The notes below the pieces were generated by a model. That model was not told the origin of the DNA and did no database searches. It saw nothing but the letters and a program-made list of their open reading frames with translations. Of a stretch of 64,000 nt of DNA, positions 15,870 through 25,071 are shown in pieces. The stretch comes from Hyphomicrobiales bacterium (GTDB lineage Bacteria; Pseudomonadota; Alphaproteobacteria; Rhizobiales; Beijerinckiaceae), in assembly GCA_028868735.1 (NCBI GenBank), contig JAGWTW010000002.1, positions 1-64,000 of the forward strand. The letters are read 5' to 3'. The translations under genes and the position numbers were made by a program. Every line of letters begins with the position of its first letter. Position 1 is the first letter of the stretch.

Positions 15870-17282
15870 TCATCGCCTGTCGAATGCGATCGGATTCGCC
15901 GAGGCGTCCAGCCGGACGCGCAAACCGACGACCTTGCCGGCGCCGTCCCGTTGAAACGCGAGCGGCGGATGAAAAACCCTGCCGAACGCTTCGAACGTCA
16001 ACGCGTAATTGTCGGCGGACAGTCGGGTCAGCGTCCATTCGCGACCGTAATAGCTGACGACGACCCGGCCGGCGACCTGCGCGATGGCGAGATCTCCGTA
16101 TCCGGCGTTCGAATACAGGCCGAGATAATCGGGCGGCGACGGTTCGTCGGACGCCGCGGGCGCAATGTCCGGCGACGCCTCGCCGGCGGAGCGATGGCTG
16201 AACGTCTGTTCGTGCGCCTCGACAATCCTGGACGCGATCGTGGGTTCCGCGAACAAGGCGCGGTAGATCGCAGCGGCCACGTTCACCGGAAACGGGCTGA
16301 TCGCCTGGTTCAGGTAGATGTTCTGGTTCGACAGCGCGACCACGGCGATTCCAGGATCGGGCATGAGCGAGGCGTAAGCGGCATATCCTTGCGCATCGCC
16401 GGGATGATGCAGCAGTCGACCGGCTGCGGTATTGTCGATGTACCAGCCGAGCCCGTAGCCGCCGCCGGGCGGCGCGGCGATATGTTGCTTGAACAAGAGC
16501 TCCAGCGAGGACCGCTCGATCAGGCGGCGGCCGTCGGGCGCGACGCCCCAATCCAGAAGAAGCCGCATCCATTTCGTCATGCCGGCGATACTGACGTTGA
16601 TCGCAGCGGCAGGCGCGATGTTGTCGACGCCGTCGTAGGCCATACGTGCGGCGAGCGCACAAGGCGCGGCGTGGTCTGGCGCATTTTGCAAGTCCGCGAC
16701 CGTCATTGTCGCATCGATCGACAGGGGATCGAAGATCAGGGATTTGACCAGTTCCGACCATGGCTTGCGCGCGGCCGCCTCCAGCGCGAGGCCCGCGATG
16801 GCATACATGATGCTGTTGTACTCGAACCGCTTGCGGAAGCCGGAGCCGGGGGTCGCGTCGGGATCGAGGTAGCGTGCGCGATAGTAGAGCTGCGATCTGC
16901 TGAACGGGCCGCAATACCACAGCAGATCGTGACGGGGCACGCCCGTCTGACCGCTCAGCAGATCCGTCAGCGTCATGTTGGCGCTGGCGTCGTCGTCCTG
17001 CACGGCGAAGTCCGGAAGATAAGTCCGCACGGGCGCGTCGAGCGCAACGACGCCCAGTTCGGCCAGTCGCAGGGCGACAAAACTGGTGAAGGCTTTCGTC
17101 AACGAACCGATTGCGAACACCGTGTGCCGATCGATCCGATGGGCGCCGCGCGGCTCGCGGGCGCCGAACCCGCCCTCGAACAGCAGATCATCGCCCCTGA
17201 TGACCGCCACGGCGATCCCGGCGTCGGGGACGGGCGCATATGTCTCGACGGCCGCAGCGACAATGCGCTTCCAGTCGATCAT
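15870..17282 (-). CDS. Serine hydrolase, class C beta-lactamase/esterase family
   Basis: The 470-residue protein has the SxxK motif SLTK in AIGSLTKAFTS (Ser nucleophile near residue 65), YxN-type YNS in RFEYNSIMYAIAG, and HPG in LLHHPGDAQG where KTG stands in lactamases. This pattern fits the EstB/FlpE-like hydrolases rather than true antibiotic resistance. A C-terminal beta-rich extension of about 100 residues follows the hydrolase domain. The ATG at 17282 (MIDWKRIV) starts the domain; no signal peptide is visible, so it may be cytoplasmic. It converges with the cyclase gene, 36 bases away. Confidence 0.8.
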   Translation of the reverse strand: MIDWKRIVAAAVETYAPVPDAGIAVAVIRGDDLLFEGGFGAREPRGAHRIDRHTVFAIGSLTKAFTSFVALRLAELGVVALDAPVRTYLPDFAVQDDDASANMTLTDLLSGQTGVPRHDLLWYCGPFSRSQLYYRARYLDPDATPGSGFRKRFEYNSIMYAIAGLALEAAARKPWSELVKSLIFDPLSIDATMTVADLQNAPDHAAPCALAARMAYDGVDNIAPAAAINVSIAGMTKWMRLLLDWGVAPDGRRLIERSSLELLFKQHIAAPPGGGYGLGWYIDNTAAGRLLHHPGDAQGYAAYASLMPDPGIAVVALSNQNIYLNQAISPFPVNVAAAIYRALFAEPTIASRIVEAHEQTFSHRSAGEASPDIAPAASDEPSPPDYLGLYSNAGYGDLAIAQVAGRVVVSYYGREWTLTRLSADNYALTFEAFGRVFHPPLAFQRDGAGKVVGLRVRLDASANPIAFDRR

Positions 17283-17366
17283 GGCCTGTGCCTCTTGCTC
17301 GCGCGCCACGCCTGCGCAGCCGCAAACGTCGCGACGACGTCGATGCGGCCGGCGAAGCGCCAATAG

Positions 17367-17756
17367 CTAAGGTCGTTTCGACCCTTCTTTCGGATAGGGA
17401 CTCTTGATCAGCAGCGTAATGCCGCCGGGCGTATTGGTCACGCTATTGTCGGGGACGTCCCAGACAGTGATCTCGTAATCGTAACCCGGAGCCCAGGACC
17501 AGTTGATTGTGCGCGGCGCCGCAGGGTCGAGAGCGAGATACACGACGGCCTGGATGGTTTTTTGAATCGCAGGCGGCAAGCCTGCGAGATATTTTTGCCA
17601 GAGATTGTACTGGACATCCTCTTTGCCGACGACGACGCCAGCGCTGCCGAGCGGCTTGTCGAGCGCAAACAGTTCTCTTCTCTTCGAAAGCTCCCTGACG
17701 TTCCGGGCGCCGAAGATCACGTTCATCTCATTGACGATTGTCTGAAGGCCAGGCAT
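17367..17756 (-). CDS. Unknown small protein
   Basis: A 129-residue protein I do not recognise. The ATG at 17756 has a strong ribosome site (AGGGGGG). The C-terminal half is beta-rich and aromatic (INWSWAPGYDYEITVWDVPD, then GGITLLIKSPYP). It has no signal peptide or membrane segment. It lies between a two-TM protein gene and a serine hydrolase gene on the same strand, with gaps of about 85 bases on either side, so the three may be cotranscribed. Confidence 0.6.
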   Translation of the reverse strand: MPGLQTIVNEMNVIFGARNVRELSKRRELFALDKPLGSAGVVVGKEDVQYNLWQKYLAGLPPAIQKTIQAVVYLALDPAAPRTINWSWAPGYDYEITVWDVPDNSVTNTPGGITLLIKSPYPKEGSKRP

Positions 17757-17844
17757 TGCAGTCCCCCCTGTCGACGGCTCCAGTCTGCAATGGCGCAATC
17801 GGACTGTCCAGTGGCGGCGCGAAAGCGCGCGTCGGACGTCGCGG

Positions 17845-18333
17845 CTATGCGATTGCGCGAACGGTCAGGTAGGCGGCATACGCAAGGACCACGCCGAGAT
17901 ATCCGATCAGTGCGTAAAGCGCCCGCTTGAAGCGCCTGTTCTTGATCAATCGGACCCGATGGAGCGCAAGCACTTCGTTCGCATATTCGAGCCTGAGGTC
18001 CGCAGCGGCCAGAGCGTCGAGATATTGCCGCGGCTCGAAGTCGGCGGGCCGTCGCAGAAAGAACAGCCCTGCGGTCGGGCCGCCCGTCGCATTCGCGCCG
18101 GAAGCCGGGGCGAGCACAAGGGCGAACAGGATCATGACGATTGTAAAAAGAACGAACAGCACGCCGAGCCGCAGGTTGAGCTGGGCCGAAACGTCGAGCT
18201 GTCGTACCGCCGACAGGATCGGATTGAACGAAAGCGCCGTCGAGGCGAGAACGATTTGCGATTTGGTGTCGTAAGCGCGGATCGTGGCTTCGGCGTCAGC
18301 GAAGTTGAGTTTGATGAAGTCGACGCTATCCAT
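17845..18333 (-). CDS. Small membrane protein resembling Pycsar-type two-TM effectors
   Basis: The 162-residue protein begins with an amphipathic segment containing a D-x-K element (AYDTKSQIVLAST), has one strong hydrophobic segment (LGVLFVLFTIVMILFALVL, about residues 58-76), a soluble stretch, and a second at the C-terminus (ALYALIGYLGVVLAYAAYL). That arrangement, with a KxxxL helix before the last segment, resembles the PycTM/DUF5706 family of membrane effectors activated by cyclic nucleotides. The resemblance is by eye and needs a profile search. A nucleotide cyclase-domain gene lies 2 kb away but on the other strand, so a complete Pycsar pair is not shown. Confidence 0.55.
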   Translation of the reverse strand: MDSVDFIKLNFADAEATIRAYDTKSQIVLASTALSFNPILSAVRQLDVSAQLNLRLGVLFVLFTIVMILFALVLAPASGANATGGPTAGLFFLRRPADFEPRQYLDALAAADLRLEYANEVLALHRVRLIKNRRFKRALYALIGYLGVVLAYAAYLTVRAIA

Positions 18334-18591
18334 CCTGCCTCCGATCCGCCGCCGATCGCTGGCTCGCTGCGCGACTTTCTCTCGCTTCCACGCTACGAAT
18401 GCGTCGACCCGGTTGGCCGGTTGCGGTGAAAAGACTAGTCGCATCCGCAGGGATGGATCAAGCCGCCTCGCTCGCGCCCGGACCGAAGTTCGGCGCCGTC
18501 CAGCCCCGAACGCCTATGCGCGATCCTCCGCGTTCCGCAGGCGCCCCGAAAAGCTTTCGCCGTCGCGAATGCCGAAACGCCACGAGCCTGA

Positions 18592-20118
18592 TCAAAGCCC
18601 GAGCTTTTCCGCCAGACCGATGCGCTGGAGCTTGCCCGTCGCGCCGAGCGGTATCTGCTCGAGGAACAGGACCTTGCGCGGAACCTTGTAGGCGGCGAGC
18701 CGCTTGCCGACGAATTCCCTGATCTCCTGCTCGGTGGCGTTCGCGCCGTCGCGCAGCACGACCGCCGCCGCGACATCCTCGCCGAGCTTGTCGTGCTTGA
18801 CGGCGAAGACGACGACCTGGCGCACGGCCGGATGATCCATCAAGACCTCGTCGACCTCGCGCGGCGAAATCTTCTCGCCGCCGCGGTTGATGATCTCCTT
18901 GAGCCGACCGGTGAGGCTTACATAGCCGTCCGAATCCTTGACGCCCTGGTCGCCGGTGCGGAACCAGCCCTTGGTGAAGGCCGTCGCGTTCGCCTGCGGG
19001 TTGGCTTCGTATCCCGCCATCACATTCTCGCCGCGAATGACGATCTCGCCGATCTCGCCGTTCGGCATCAAGTCTCCGGCGTCGTTCATGATGGCGACTT
19101 CCGGTCCCGCCGGCAGACCGACCGCGCCGGGCTTGCGCGCGCCGCGCAGGGGATTGGACGCCATCTGATGCGATGCCTCCGTCATGCCATAGGCTTCGAT
19201 CACCGGCGCATGGAAGGTCGCCTCCAGCTCGGAAATCACCTGCGGCGGCAGCGAGGACGACGACGAGCGAATGAAGCGCAGGGGATGGCGCGCGATGATC
19301 TCGGTATTGTGCGAGGCGCGGCCGAGGATCGCCTGATGCATTGTCGGCACCGCCGTGTACCAGGTCGGTTTGCACTCATCCATCCAGGCGAAGAAGCGCA
19401 ATGCGTTGAAGCCTGGCGTGCAGAACACCGACCCGCCGGCCGACAGAGGCGCGAGCACGCCCGCCATCAGCCCGTGAATATGGAACAGCGGCATGATGTT
19501 GAGGCCGCGATCGGCGGCCGCGAACTCCACGGTCGCTGCGATATTGCCGGCCGAGACGCTGACGTTGCGCTGAGACAGCGGAACGATCTTCGGACGCGAC
19601 GTCGTACCCGATGTGTGCAGGATGAGCGCGACATCGTCGGGTTCGGCGGGGCCGCGCCGACACGCGCCGGCGCCGTCGGTCGAAAGCGCAAACGCGCCGG
19701 CGCCGTCCTGCGGCCGCGGCTCGAGCGTGACGATGCGCACGCCGAGTTTTTTCGCGACGTCCACCGCCGGCGACTGGCTGCCTTTTTCCACAACCAGCGC
19801 CTTGGCTTTCAGGTCGCTCATGTAGAATTCGAACTCGTCGGCCTTGTAGGCCGGGTTGAGCGGCGCCGATGTGGCGCCCGAGGCGATGGCGATGAAGGCG
19901 GTCGCCATTTCCGGACCGTTCGGAAGGACGATCGCGACGCGGTCGCCGCGGCCGACGCCGGCGGCGTTGAGGTCGGCGATCGTTTTCTGCACCAGCGCGC
20001 GCAGGCCTCCGTGGGTCAGCGCTTTCGCGCCGGGGGCGGAAATGGCCGTGTCGCCGTCGGCGCCTTTCGCCATCAGTTCGATCAACGTGGCGCAGCGGGC
20101 GCGCGATTGGGTCGACAT
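18592..20118 (-). CDS. AMP-dependent acyl-CoA ligase, oxalate-CoA ligase-like
   Basis: The 508-residue adenylate-forming enzyme has the P-loop LILHTSGTTSRPK, the adenylate motif EAYGMTEASHQM and the catalytic hinge GRLKEIINRGGEKISP with C-terminal Lys in GATGKLQR. The combination PLFHIHGLMAGVLAPL, WYTAVPTMHQ and MTEASHQMASNPL matches the oxalyl-CoA synthetase (AAE3) branch. It would activate oxalate with ATP and CoA. The start was set at the second ATG after GGAGG. It lies in line with a ketopantoate-reductase-like gene and an OxlT-like antiporter, which supports the oxalate assignment; a relative acting on another short acid is possible. Confidence 0.8.
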   Translation of the reverse strand: MSTQSRARCATLIELMAKGADGDTAISAPGAKALTHGGLRALVQKTIADLNAAGVGRGDRVAIVLPNGPEMATAFIAIASGATSAPLNPAYKADEFEFYMSDLKAKALVVEKGSQSPAVDVAKKLGVRIVTLEPRPQDGAGAFALSTDGAGACRRGPAEPDDVALILHTSGTTSRPKIVPLSQRNVSVSAGNIAATVEFAAADRGLNIMPLFHIHGLMAGVLAPLSAGGSVFCTPGFNALRFFAWMDECKPTWYTAVPTMHQAILGRASHNTEIIARHPLRFIRSSSSSLPPQVISELEATFHAPVIEAYGMTEASHQMASNPLRGARKPGAVGLPAGPEVAIMNDAGDLMPNGEIGEIVIRGENVMAGYEANPQANATAFTKGWFRTGDQGVKDSDGYVSLTGRLKEIINRGGEKISPREVDEVLMDHPAVRQVVVFAVKHDKLGEDVAAAVVLRDGANATEQEIREFVGKRLAAYKVPRKVLFLEQIPLGATGKLQRIGLAEKLGL

Positions 20119-20149
20119 CATATCCTCCGGTCCGGTTGCGATCGGGCGC

Positions 20150-21151
20150 TCAGGGCGCCGCAATCCTGAGGCGTCCATGCGCCTTCTGAAGTTCGTGATC
20201 GAGCAGTTTGACGAGCGCGAACACGCTGTCGAGATGCGGCGTCGGCAATTCGACGAGGCGCGCCAGTTCGATCACGGATCCCAGCAGCGCGTCGGCCTCG
20301 AGCATGCGGCCCGCCTCGACGTCCTGCAGCATCGACGTCTTGTGCGCGCCGACCGCCTCGCCGCCGGCGATGCGCTTGTCGATCGGGATGCGGAAGCGAA
20401 TGCCGAGCTTCTCGCCGACGTTCTGGGCTTCGCGCATGAGTTCGGCGACCAGCGCGCGCGTCAAGGGAAAGCGGCAGAGATCCTCGAGCGTCGAATGCGT
20501 CAGCGCGCTGATCGGGTTGAAGCTCATGTTGCCCCAGAGCTTCGTCCAGATCTCCGCGCGCACGTCGGAGACGATCGGCGCCTTGAAACCGGCGGCGCGC
20601 AGCGTCTCGGAGAGCAGCTTGAGACGCGGCGTTTCGGTATTGTCGACTTCGGCGAGCGAGAAGCGGTTGCCCTCGATGTGCTTGATGACGCCGGGCGATA
20701 TGATTTCGGCGGCCGGATAGACGACGCTCGCGATAACACGCTCGATCGGAAGATGCGCGGCGATGCGTCCGCCGGGATCGACGCTCTGCAACGTCCGCCC
20801 TTCGAACGGCCCGCCCACCTTGAAGAAATACCACCAGGGAATGCCGTTCTGGGCCGTCAGCACCATCGTCTGCGGTCCGTACAGGGTCGGCAGCTGCTCG
20901 ACGATCGCCGATACCTGATGGGCCTTCAGCCCGAGCACCACCACATCCTGCGGACCGAGGTCGGCGATGTCAGAGGTCGCTTCGAGACGCGCGACGGTCT
21001 CGCCGCTTTCCTCGATCAACTTCAGGCCGGAGGCCTTGATGGCGGCGAGATGCGGCCCGCGCGCCACGATCGAGACGTCCTGACCCGCAGCGTGCAGCTT
21101 GACGGCGAGCAAACCGCCGATGGCGCCTGCCCCTACAATGCAAATCTTCAT
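20150..21151 (-). CDS. 2-dehydropantoate 2-reductase family protein
   Basis: The 333-residue protein has the N-terminal NADP-binding motif GAGAIGGLLAVKL, the second conserved element LGLKAHQV, a QNGIPWWYF segment, and the C-terminal ApbA/PanE helices with the catalytic-type Lys in IWTKLWGNMSFNP. The family reduces 2-oxo acids. Its place between the oxalate-CoA ligase-like and antiporter genes, with only short gaps, suggests action on a small oxo acid such as glyoxylate rather than pantothenate synthesis. This is inference from context. Confidence 0.8.
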   Translation of the reverse strand: MKICIVGAGAIGGLLAVKLHAAGQDVSIVARGPHLAAIKASGLKLIEESGETVARLEATSDIADLGPQDVVVLGLKAHQVSAIVEQLPTLYGPQTMVLTAQNGIPWWYFFKVGGPFEGRTLQSVDPGGRIAAHLPIERVIASVVYPAAEIISPGVIKHIEGNRFSLAEVDNTETPRLKLLSETLRAAGFKAPIVSDVRAEIWTKLWGNMSFNPISALTHSTLEDLCRFPLTRALVAELMREAQNVGEKLGIRFRIPIDKRIAGGEAVGAHKTSMLQDVEAGRMLEADALLGSVIELARLVELPTPHLDSVFALVKLLDHELQKAHGRLRIAAP

Positions 21152-21205
21152 TCTGACCTGCGCGACTTCTGGATTTGGGTCCGCGAACCGGATGCGGCGA
21201 GCATG

Positions 21206-22540
21206 TTACATGCTCTCCTGCAGCCCGAGCGTGACGCCTTCGCCGATCGGATCCGGCTTCGGCTGGGTTCTGGCGATGTAGTAGAGACGCATCGGCCTGA
21301 CGACAAACAGGACAAGCATCGCGGCTGCGATGTTGAGACCGATCGCGACGCCAAAGACCGCGCGCCAGCCATAGGCCGTCGCCAGCACGCTGGCGAGCGG
21401 CACCAGGATCGCGGCCGTGCCCTTGGCCGTGTACAGCATGCCGGCGTTGGTGGCTGCGAATTTCGCGCCGAACGTATCGCTGCACGTGGCCGGAAACAGA
21501 CTGTATATCTCGCCGAATACGCCGAAAAACAGAGCGGATGCGAGAACGAAGACGAGCGGGTCGCGCCCGTGCGCGCCGAGCGCATAAAGCGCGCAGGCCC
21601 CGATCATGAAGGCGATGAACATGGTCTGCTCGCGCCCGATGCGATCCGACAGCCATCCGAAAAACGGCCGCCCGAACCCGTCGAAGATGCGGTCGAGCGA
21701 AATTGCGAACGTCAGCGCGGCCAGCTCGACGCCGAGAATGTCGACAGGCGCGCCGGCGATATTGAAGTCCTTGGCGATCGGCCCGATCTGCGCCGCCGTC
21801 ATCAAGCCGCCGGCCGCGACCATCACGAAGGCGAGGTAGAGCAGCCAGAAGACGGGCGTGCGGATGGCCGTGCGCGGCGTCGCGAAGATCTGCGATTGCG
21901 GGGTGCGCCGATTGGTCGCCGCGAGCGGCGACATCTCGCCGGGCGCGCGCAGGAACAAGGCAAGCAGGCAGACGACAAGCCCCTGCCCGATCCCGAACGA
22001 GAAAAACGCGCTCTCGTAACCGCTGCTCGCGATGACTTTTGAAATAGGCACGACCGTGATCGCCGCGCCCGCGCCGAAGCCCGCCGCCGTGCAGCCGGCG
22101 GCCAGCCCGCGCCTGTCCGGAAACCACTTCAGCGCATTGCCGACGCAGGTTCCGTAAACCGCGCCGGCCCCGACTCCGCCGACGACCGCGCCCAGGTACA
22201 GCATGGCGATCGAATTGGCGTAGGCGTTGATGACCCAGGCCAGCGCGATGCCGACGCCGCCGAACATCACCACGACACGCGGGCCGTAACGGTCGACGAA
22301 CCAGGCTTCCACCGGCACGAGCCACGTTTCGACGAGGACGAAGATCGTGAACGCGACCTGGATCTCCGCGCGCGGCCACCCGTGGCGCGCATGAATCGGA
22401 TCCACGAACAGCGTCCAGCCATATTGGAGATTGGCGATCATCGCCATGCAGACGACGCCGATCGCCAGTTGCGCCCAGCGCCATTTCGGCGGCGCGCCGC
22501 CATCCGTCCGGTTCAAGCCGGACGACCCTAGCTCGGACAC
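21206..22540 (-). CDS. MFS transporter, oxalate/formate antiporter-like
   Basis: The 444-residue protein has twelve predicted membrane helices. It opens with RWAQLAIGVVCMAMIANLQYGWTLFVDP and contains VNAYAN-type helix 3-4 sequence and the loop motif DRIFDGFGRPFFGWLSDRIG, features of the oxalate:formate antiporter family (OxlT). It sits in the inner membrane. It is the first gene of a minus-strand group with the oxalate-CoA ligase-like enzyme. No formyl-CoA transferase or oxalyl-CoA decarboxylase gene is present in this window. Confidence 0.8.
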   Translation of the reverse strand: MSELGSSGLNRTDGGAPPKWRWAQLAIGVVCMAMIANLQYGWTLFVDPIHARHGWPRAEIQVAFTIFVLVETWLVPVEAWFVDRYGPRVVVMFGGVGIALAWVINAYANSIAMLYLGAVVGGVGAGAVYGTCVGNALKWFPDRRGLAAGCTAAGFGAGAAITVVPISKVIASSGYESAFFSFGIGQGLVVCLLALFLRAPGEMSPLAATNRRTPQSQIFATPRTAIRTPVFWLLYLAFVMVAAGGLMTAAQIGPIAKDFNIAGAPVDILGVELAALTFAISLDRIFDGFGRPFFGWLSDRIGREQTMFIAFMIGACALYALGAHGRDPLVFVLASALFFGVFGEIYSLFPATCSDTFGAKFAATNAGMLYTAKGTAAILVPLASVLATAYGWRAVFGVAIGLNIAAAMLVLFVVRPMRLYYIARTQPKPDPIGEGVTLGLQESM

Positions 22541-22904
22541 GCCGTTTCCTCCCCGAAATTATGAGCGCGCCCTTGCAATATCCGGCCCGGCCAGCTCTTT
22601 TGATGGGATGCTAGACGTTGCGCGACGCGCGCGTCAACCGCGCGCGGCAGGCGACTGGTCCGGGGTCGCGCCGCCTCGCGCGCAGGCGTGAAACGACATT
22701 CCGAACGCGTTGACGTTCCATGGATCGGTCTCGATCCGTCTGCGTCTTCCGACGCGCCTCGATCCTGTGAAAGCCGCCGATCCATTGACGAACGGCGCCG
22801 TTGGCCGCGGCCGCCCGCGAAGGCGAAACCATTCCAATCTTCTTTGGTCGTCTTGATCCTTACACGCCAGGTGTTTATCGAGCGACGAAACGACGGAGCA
22901 ATGC
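22541..22904. promoter_or_regulatory. Divergent region between the antiporter and porin genes
   Basis: The 364 bases must hold promoters for both genes. At 22875-22888 TTATCG-AG-CGACGA is a weak match (right half degenerate) to the palindrome found at four other promoters. I see no gene and no clear promoter boxes. Confidence 0.35.
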
Positions 22905-24914
22905 ATGCGCGGCGGCGCAATGACGGCTGCATTTTTTCTCGGCGCCCTCCCGGGCGTCGGCGCCGCGCACGCCGCCGAACCGTCTGCGCCGCCGACGCTC
23001 GCCTGGCAGGGATTTTATTTCGGCGGCCAGGCCGCCGCGATTTCAGCCGGGTCAGGCTGGCGCGCCGGCGGCGTCGCGTCTTCCGACTCCGGATTTGCCG
23101 ATCTGCGCGCGCGCGACGGGCAATTCGGACCGCTCGTCGGCGGTTTCGAGGCCGGCTACAACGCGATTTTCGCAAATCGCTTTCTGCTCGGGTTCGAACT
23201 CGACGCGTCGTTCGCCGACGTGATGGAATCCGGGCGGTTCGCCTATTCGCCGTTCGCGGGCGCCTACCAGATCAACGACAAGATCGAGATGTCCGGCACG
23301 GCGCGCGCGCGCGCGGGCGTCGCGTCCGGCAATTGGCTCGCCTATGCGACGGGCGGCCTCGCGATCGCACGCGACCGTATCCAGCGCACGCAGTTCGTCC
23401 CCGGCATGTCCAGCGGGTTCGCCGCGGCGGGCGACGTCGATACGGCGTGGCGGTGGCGCTACGGGTTTTCGCTTGGCGCGGGCGTGGAGGCGCGGCTGTC
23501 GCCGGACTGGAGCGCAAAGCTCGAATATCTGTACAGCCAGTTCGGGCGATCGGCTGTCTATTTCCCGCTTGCGCAACAGACCTATGCGTCCGATCTGCGC
23601 GCGCACCAGGTACGGCTCGGCCTCAACTACCATTTCGGCGAGAAACCGGAGGACGCGCCCAAGGGCCTTCTCGGCGATATGGAAAACTGGTCGATCCACG
23701 GGCAGTCGACCTTCGTCGCGCAGAACGCCTTCGCCTTTCCCGCCCGCTATTCCGGCGCCAACAGTCTCTCGAACGCGGCTCAGTTGCGCGAGACGTTCTC
23801 GGCGACCGCCTTTGTCGGCGTCAGACTGCCGACCGGTACGGAGCTCTACTACAATCCCGAACCCTTCCAGGGATTCGGCCTCAGCGGAACGCACGGCGTC
23901 GCCGCTTTCCCGAACAACGAGGCGCAGAAGGCCGGGTTCAACTATCCGCACTACAATTCCTCGCGCCTGTTCGTGCGTCAGGTCTTCGGTCTCGGCGGCG
24001 AGACCGAGAAGATCGAGGACGGACAGAATCAGGTTGCGGGCGAATACGACGTCTCGCGCATCACCCTGATCGCCGGCAAAATGTCCGTGCCGGACTTTTT
24101 CGACAACAACGCCTATTCGCACGACGCGCGGACGAGCTTTATGAACTGGGCGCTGGTGGATGCGGGCGCGTTCGACTACGCCGCGGACCAGAAGGGCTAC
24201 ACCTGGGGCGCGGTCGCCGAACTCAATCAGAAACGATGGGCCGCGCGCGCCGGCTATTTCCTCCAGCCGACCGAGCCGAACGGCAATGTGTTCGACACGC
24301 GGCTCGTGCGGCGCGGGCAATATGTCGGCGAGCTGGAAGGCCGTTACACGCTGCCGTTGCTCGACCAGCCCGGCAAGATCAGGTTCACGGGCTGGTATTC
24401 GCGGGCCGTCGCCGGCAGTTTCGACGAAGCCGTCTACAATCCGATCTACGGCGGCGACATCACGCAGACGCGCCGGAATCGTCCGGAATGGGGCTATGTC
24501 GCAAATCTCGAACAGGCGCTCACGGACGATCTCGGCCTGTTTGCGCGCTGGAGCTGGCGATCAGGCACGACGGAAGTCGTCGCCTGGACCGACATCGACC
24601 GCAGCTTGTCCGCCGGCGCGGTGATGAAGGGAACCGCCTGGGGGCGTCCGCAGGACAAGGTCGGCGTCGCCGGCGTCGTCAGCGGCCTCAGCGGCGCCTA
24701 TCGGCGATATCTCGCGCTCGGCGGCCTCGGCCTCAATATCGGCGACGGCGCGCTGACCTACCGGCGGGAAAACGCGCTCGAGACCTATTATGCGATCGGG
24801 CTCGCCAAATGGGCGGTCCTCACCTTCGATTATCAGTTCGTCGCCAACCCAGGCTACAACGCGGACCGCGGCCCGGTCTCGATCGCAAGCGTCAGATTTC
24901 ATACCGAATTCTGA
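22905..24914 (+). CDS. Outer-membrane porin, Omp25-like barrel fused to an OprB-type carbohydrate porin
   Basis: The 669-residue protein has a signal peptide (AAFFLGALPGVGAAHAAEP, cleavage probably after AHAA). Next comes an eight-stranded barrel of about 210 residues like rhizobial Omp25/Omp31 (WQGFYFGGQ..., LEYLYSQFGRSA..., HQVRLGLNYHF), then a larger OprB-like porin domain starting at about residue 255 (WSIHGQSTFVAQ) and ending in a terminal aromatic-type strand (SVRFHTEF). GGAG stands six bases before the ATG. It probably allows solute diffusion into the periplasm. Its location beside the transport-rich island suggests a role in substrate entry. Confidence 0.8.
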   Translation: MRGGAMTAAFFLGALPGVGAAHAAEPSAPPTLAWQGFYFGGQAAAISAGSGWRAGGVASSDSGFADLRARDGQFGPLVGGFEAGYNAIFANRFLLGFELDASFADVMESGRFAYSPFAGAYQINDKIEMSGTARARAGVASGNWLAYATGGLAIARDRIQRTQFVPGMSSGFAAAGDVDTAWRWRYGFSLGAGVEARLSPDWSAKLEYLYSQFGRSAVYFPLAQQTYASDLRAHQVRLGLNYHFGEKPEDAPKGLLGDMENWSIHGQSTFVAQNAFAFPARYSGANSLSNAAQLRETFSATAFVGVRLPTGTELYYNPEPFQGFGLSGTHGVAAFPNNEAQKAGFNYPHYNSSRLFVRQVFGLGGETEKIEDGQNQVAGEYDVSRITLIAGKMSVPDFFDNNAYSHDARTSFMNWALVDAGAFDYAADQKGYTWGAVAELNQKRWAARAGYFLQPTEPNGNVFDTRLVRRGQYVGELEGRYTLPLLDQPGKIRFTGWYSRAVAGSFDEAVYNPIYGGDITQTRRNRPEWGYVANLEQALTDDLGLFARWSWRSGTTEVVAWTDIDRSLSAGAVMKGTAWGRPQDKVGVAGVVSGLSGAYRRYLALGGLGLNIGDGALTYRRENALETYYAIGLAKWAVLTFDYQFVANPGYNADRGPVSIASVRFHTEF

Positions 24915-25071
24915 CGCGCCGGCCTGAGGCCGTCATGCAATTGTCGCGATGGCCGCGCCATCCCGCCGATTTCCCGCCGAACCGCGCGCCCTTTTATCGG
25001 CCCGTGCGCTCAGGCGCCAGCGCTCTCGTCACAATGCGGCTGCGCACGTCTTCGCTCTTGCGGGATATGCG

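Noticed and set aside
12654-18333. A complete canonical Pycsar system
   Set aside because: The cyclase is a large AAA-TPR protein of a different type, on the opposite strand, with a hydrolase gene between; only the effector-like gene resembles Pycsar.
22875-22888. TTATCG-AG-CGACGA as a fifth operator
   Set aside because: Only the left half is exact; kept as a weak possibility, not counted in the regulon.
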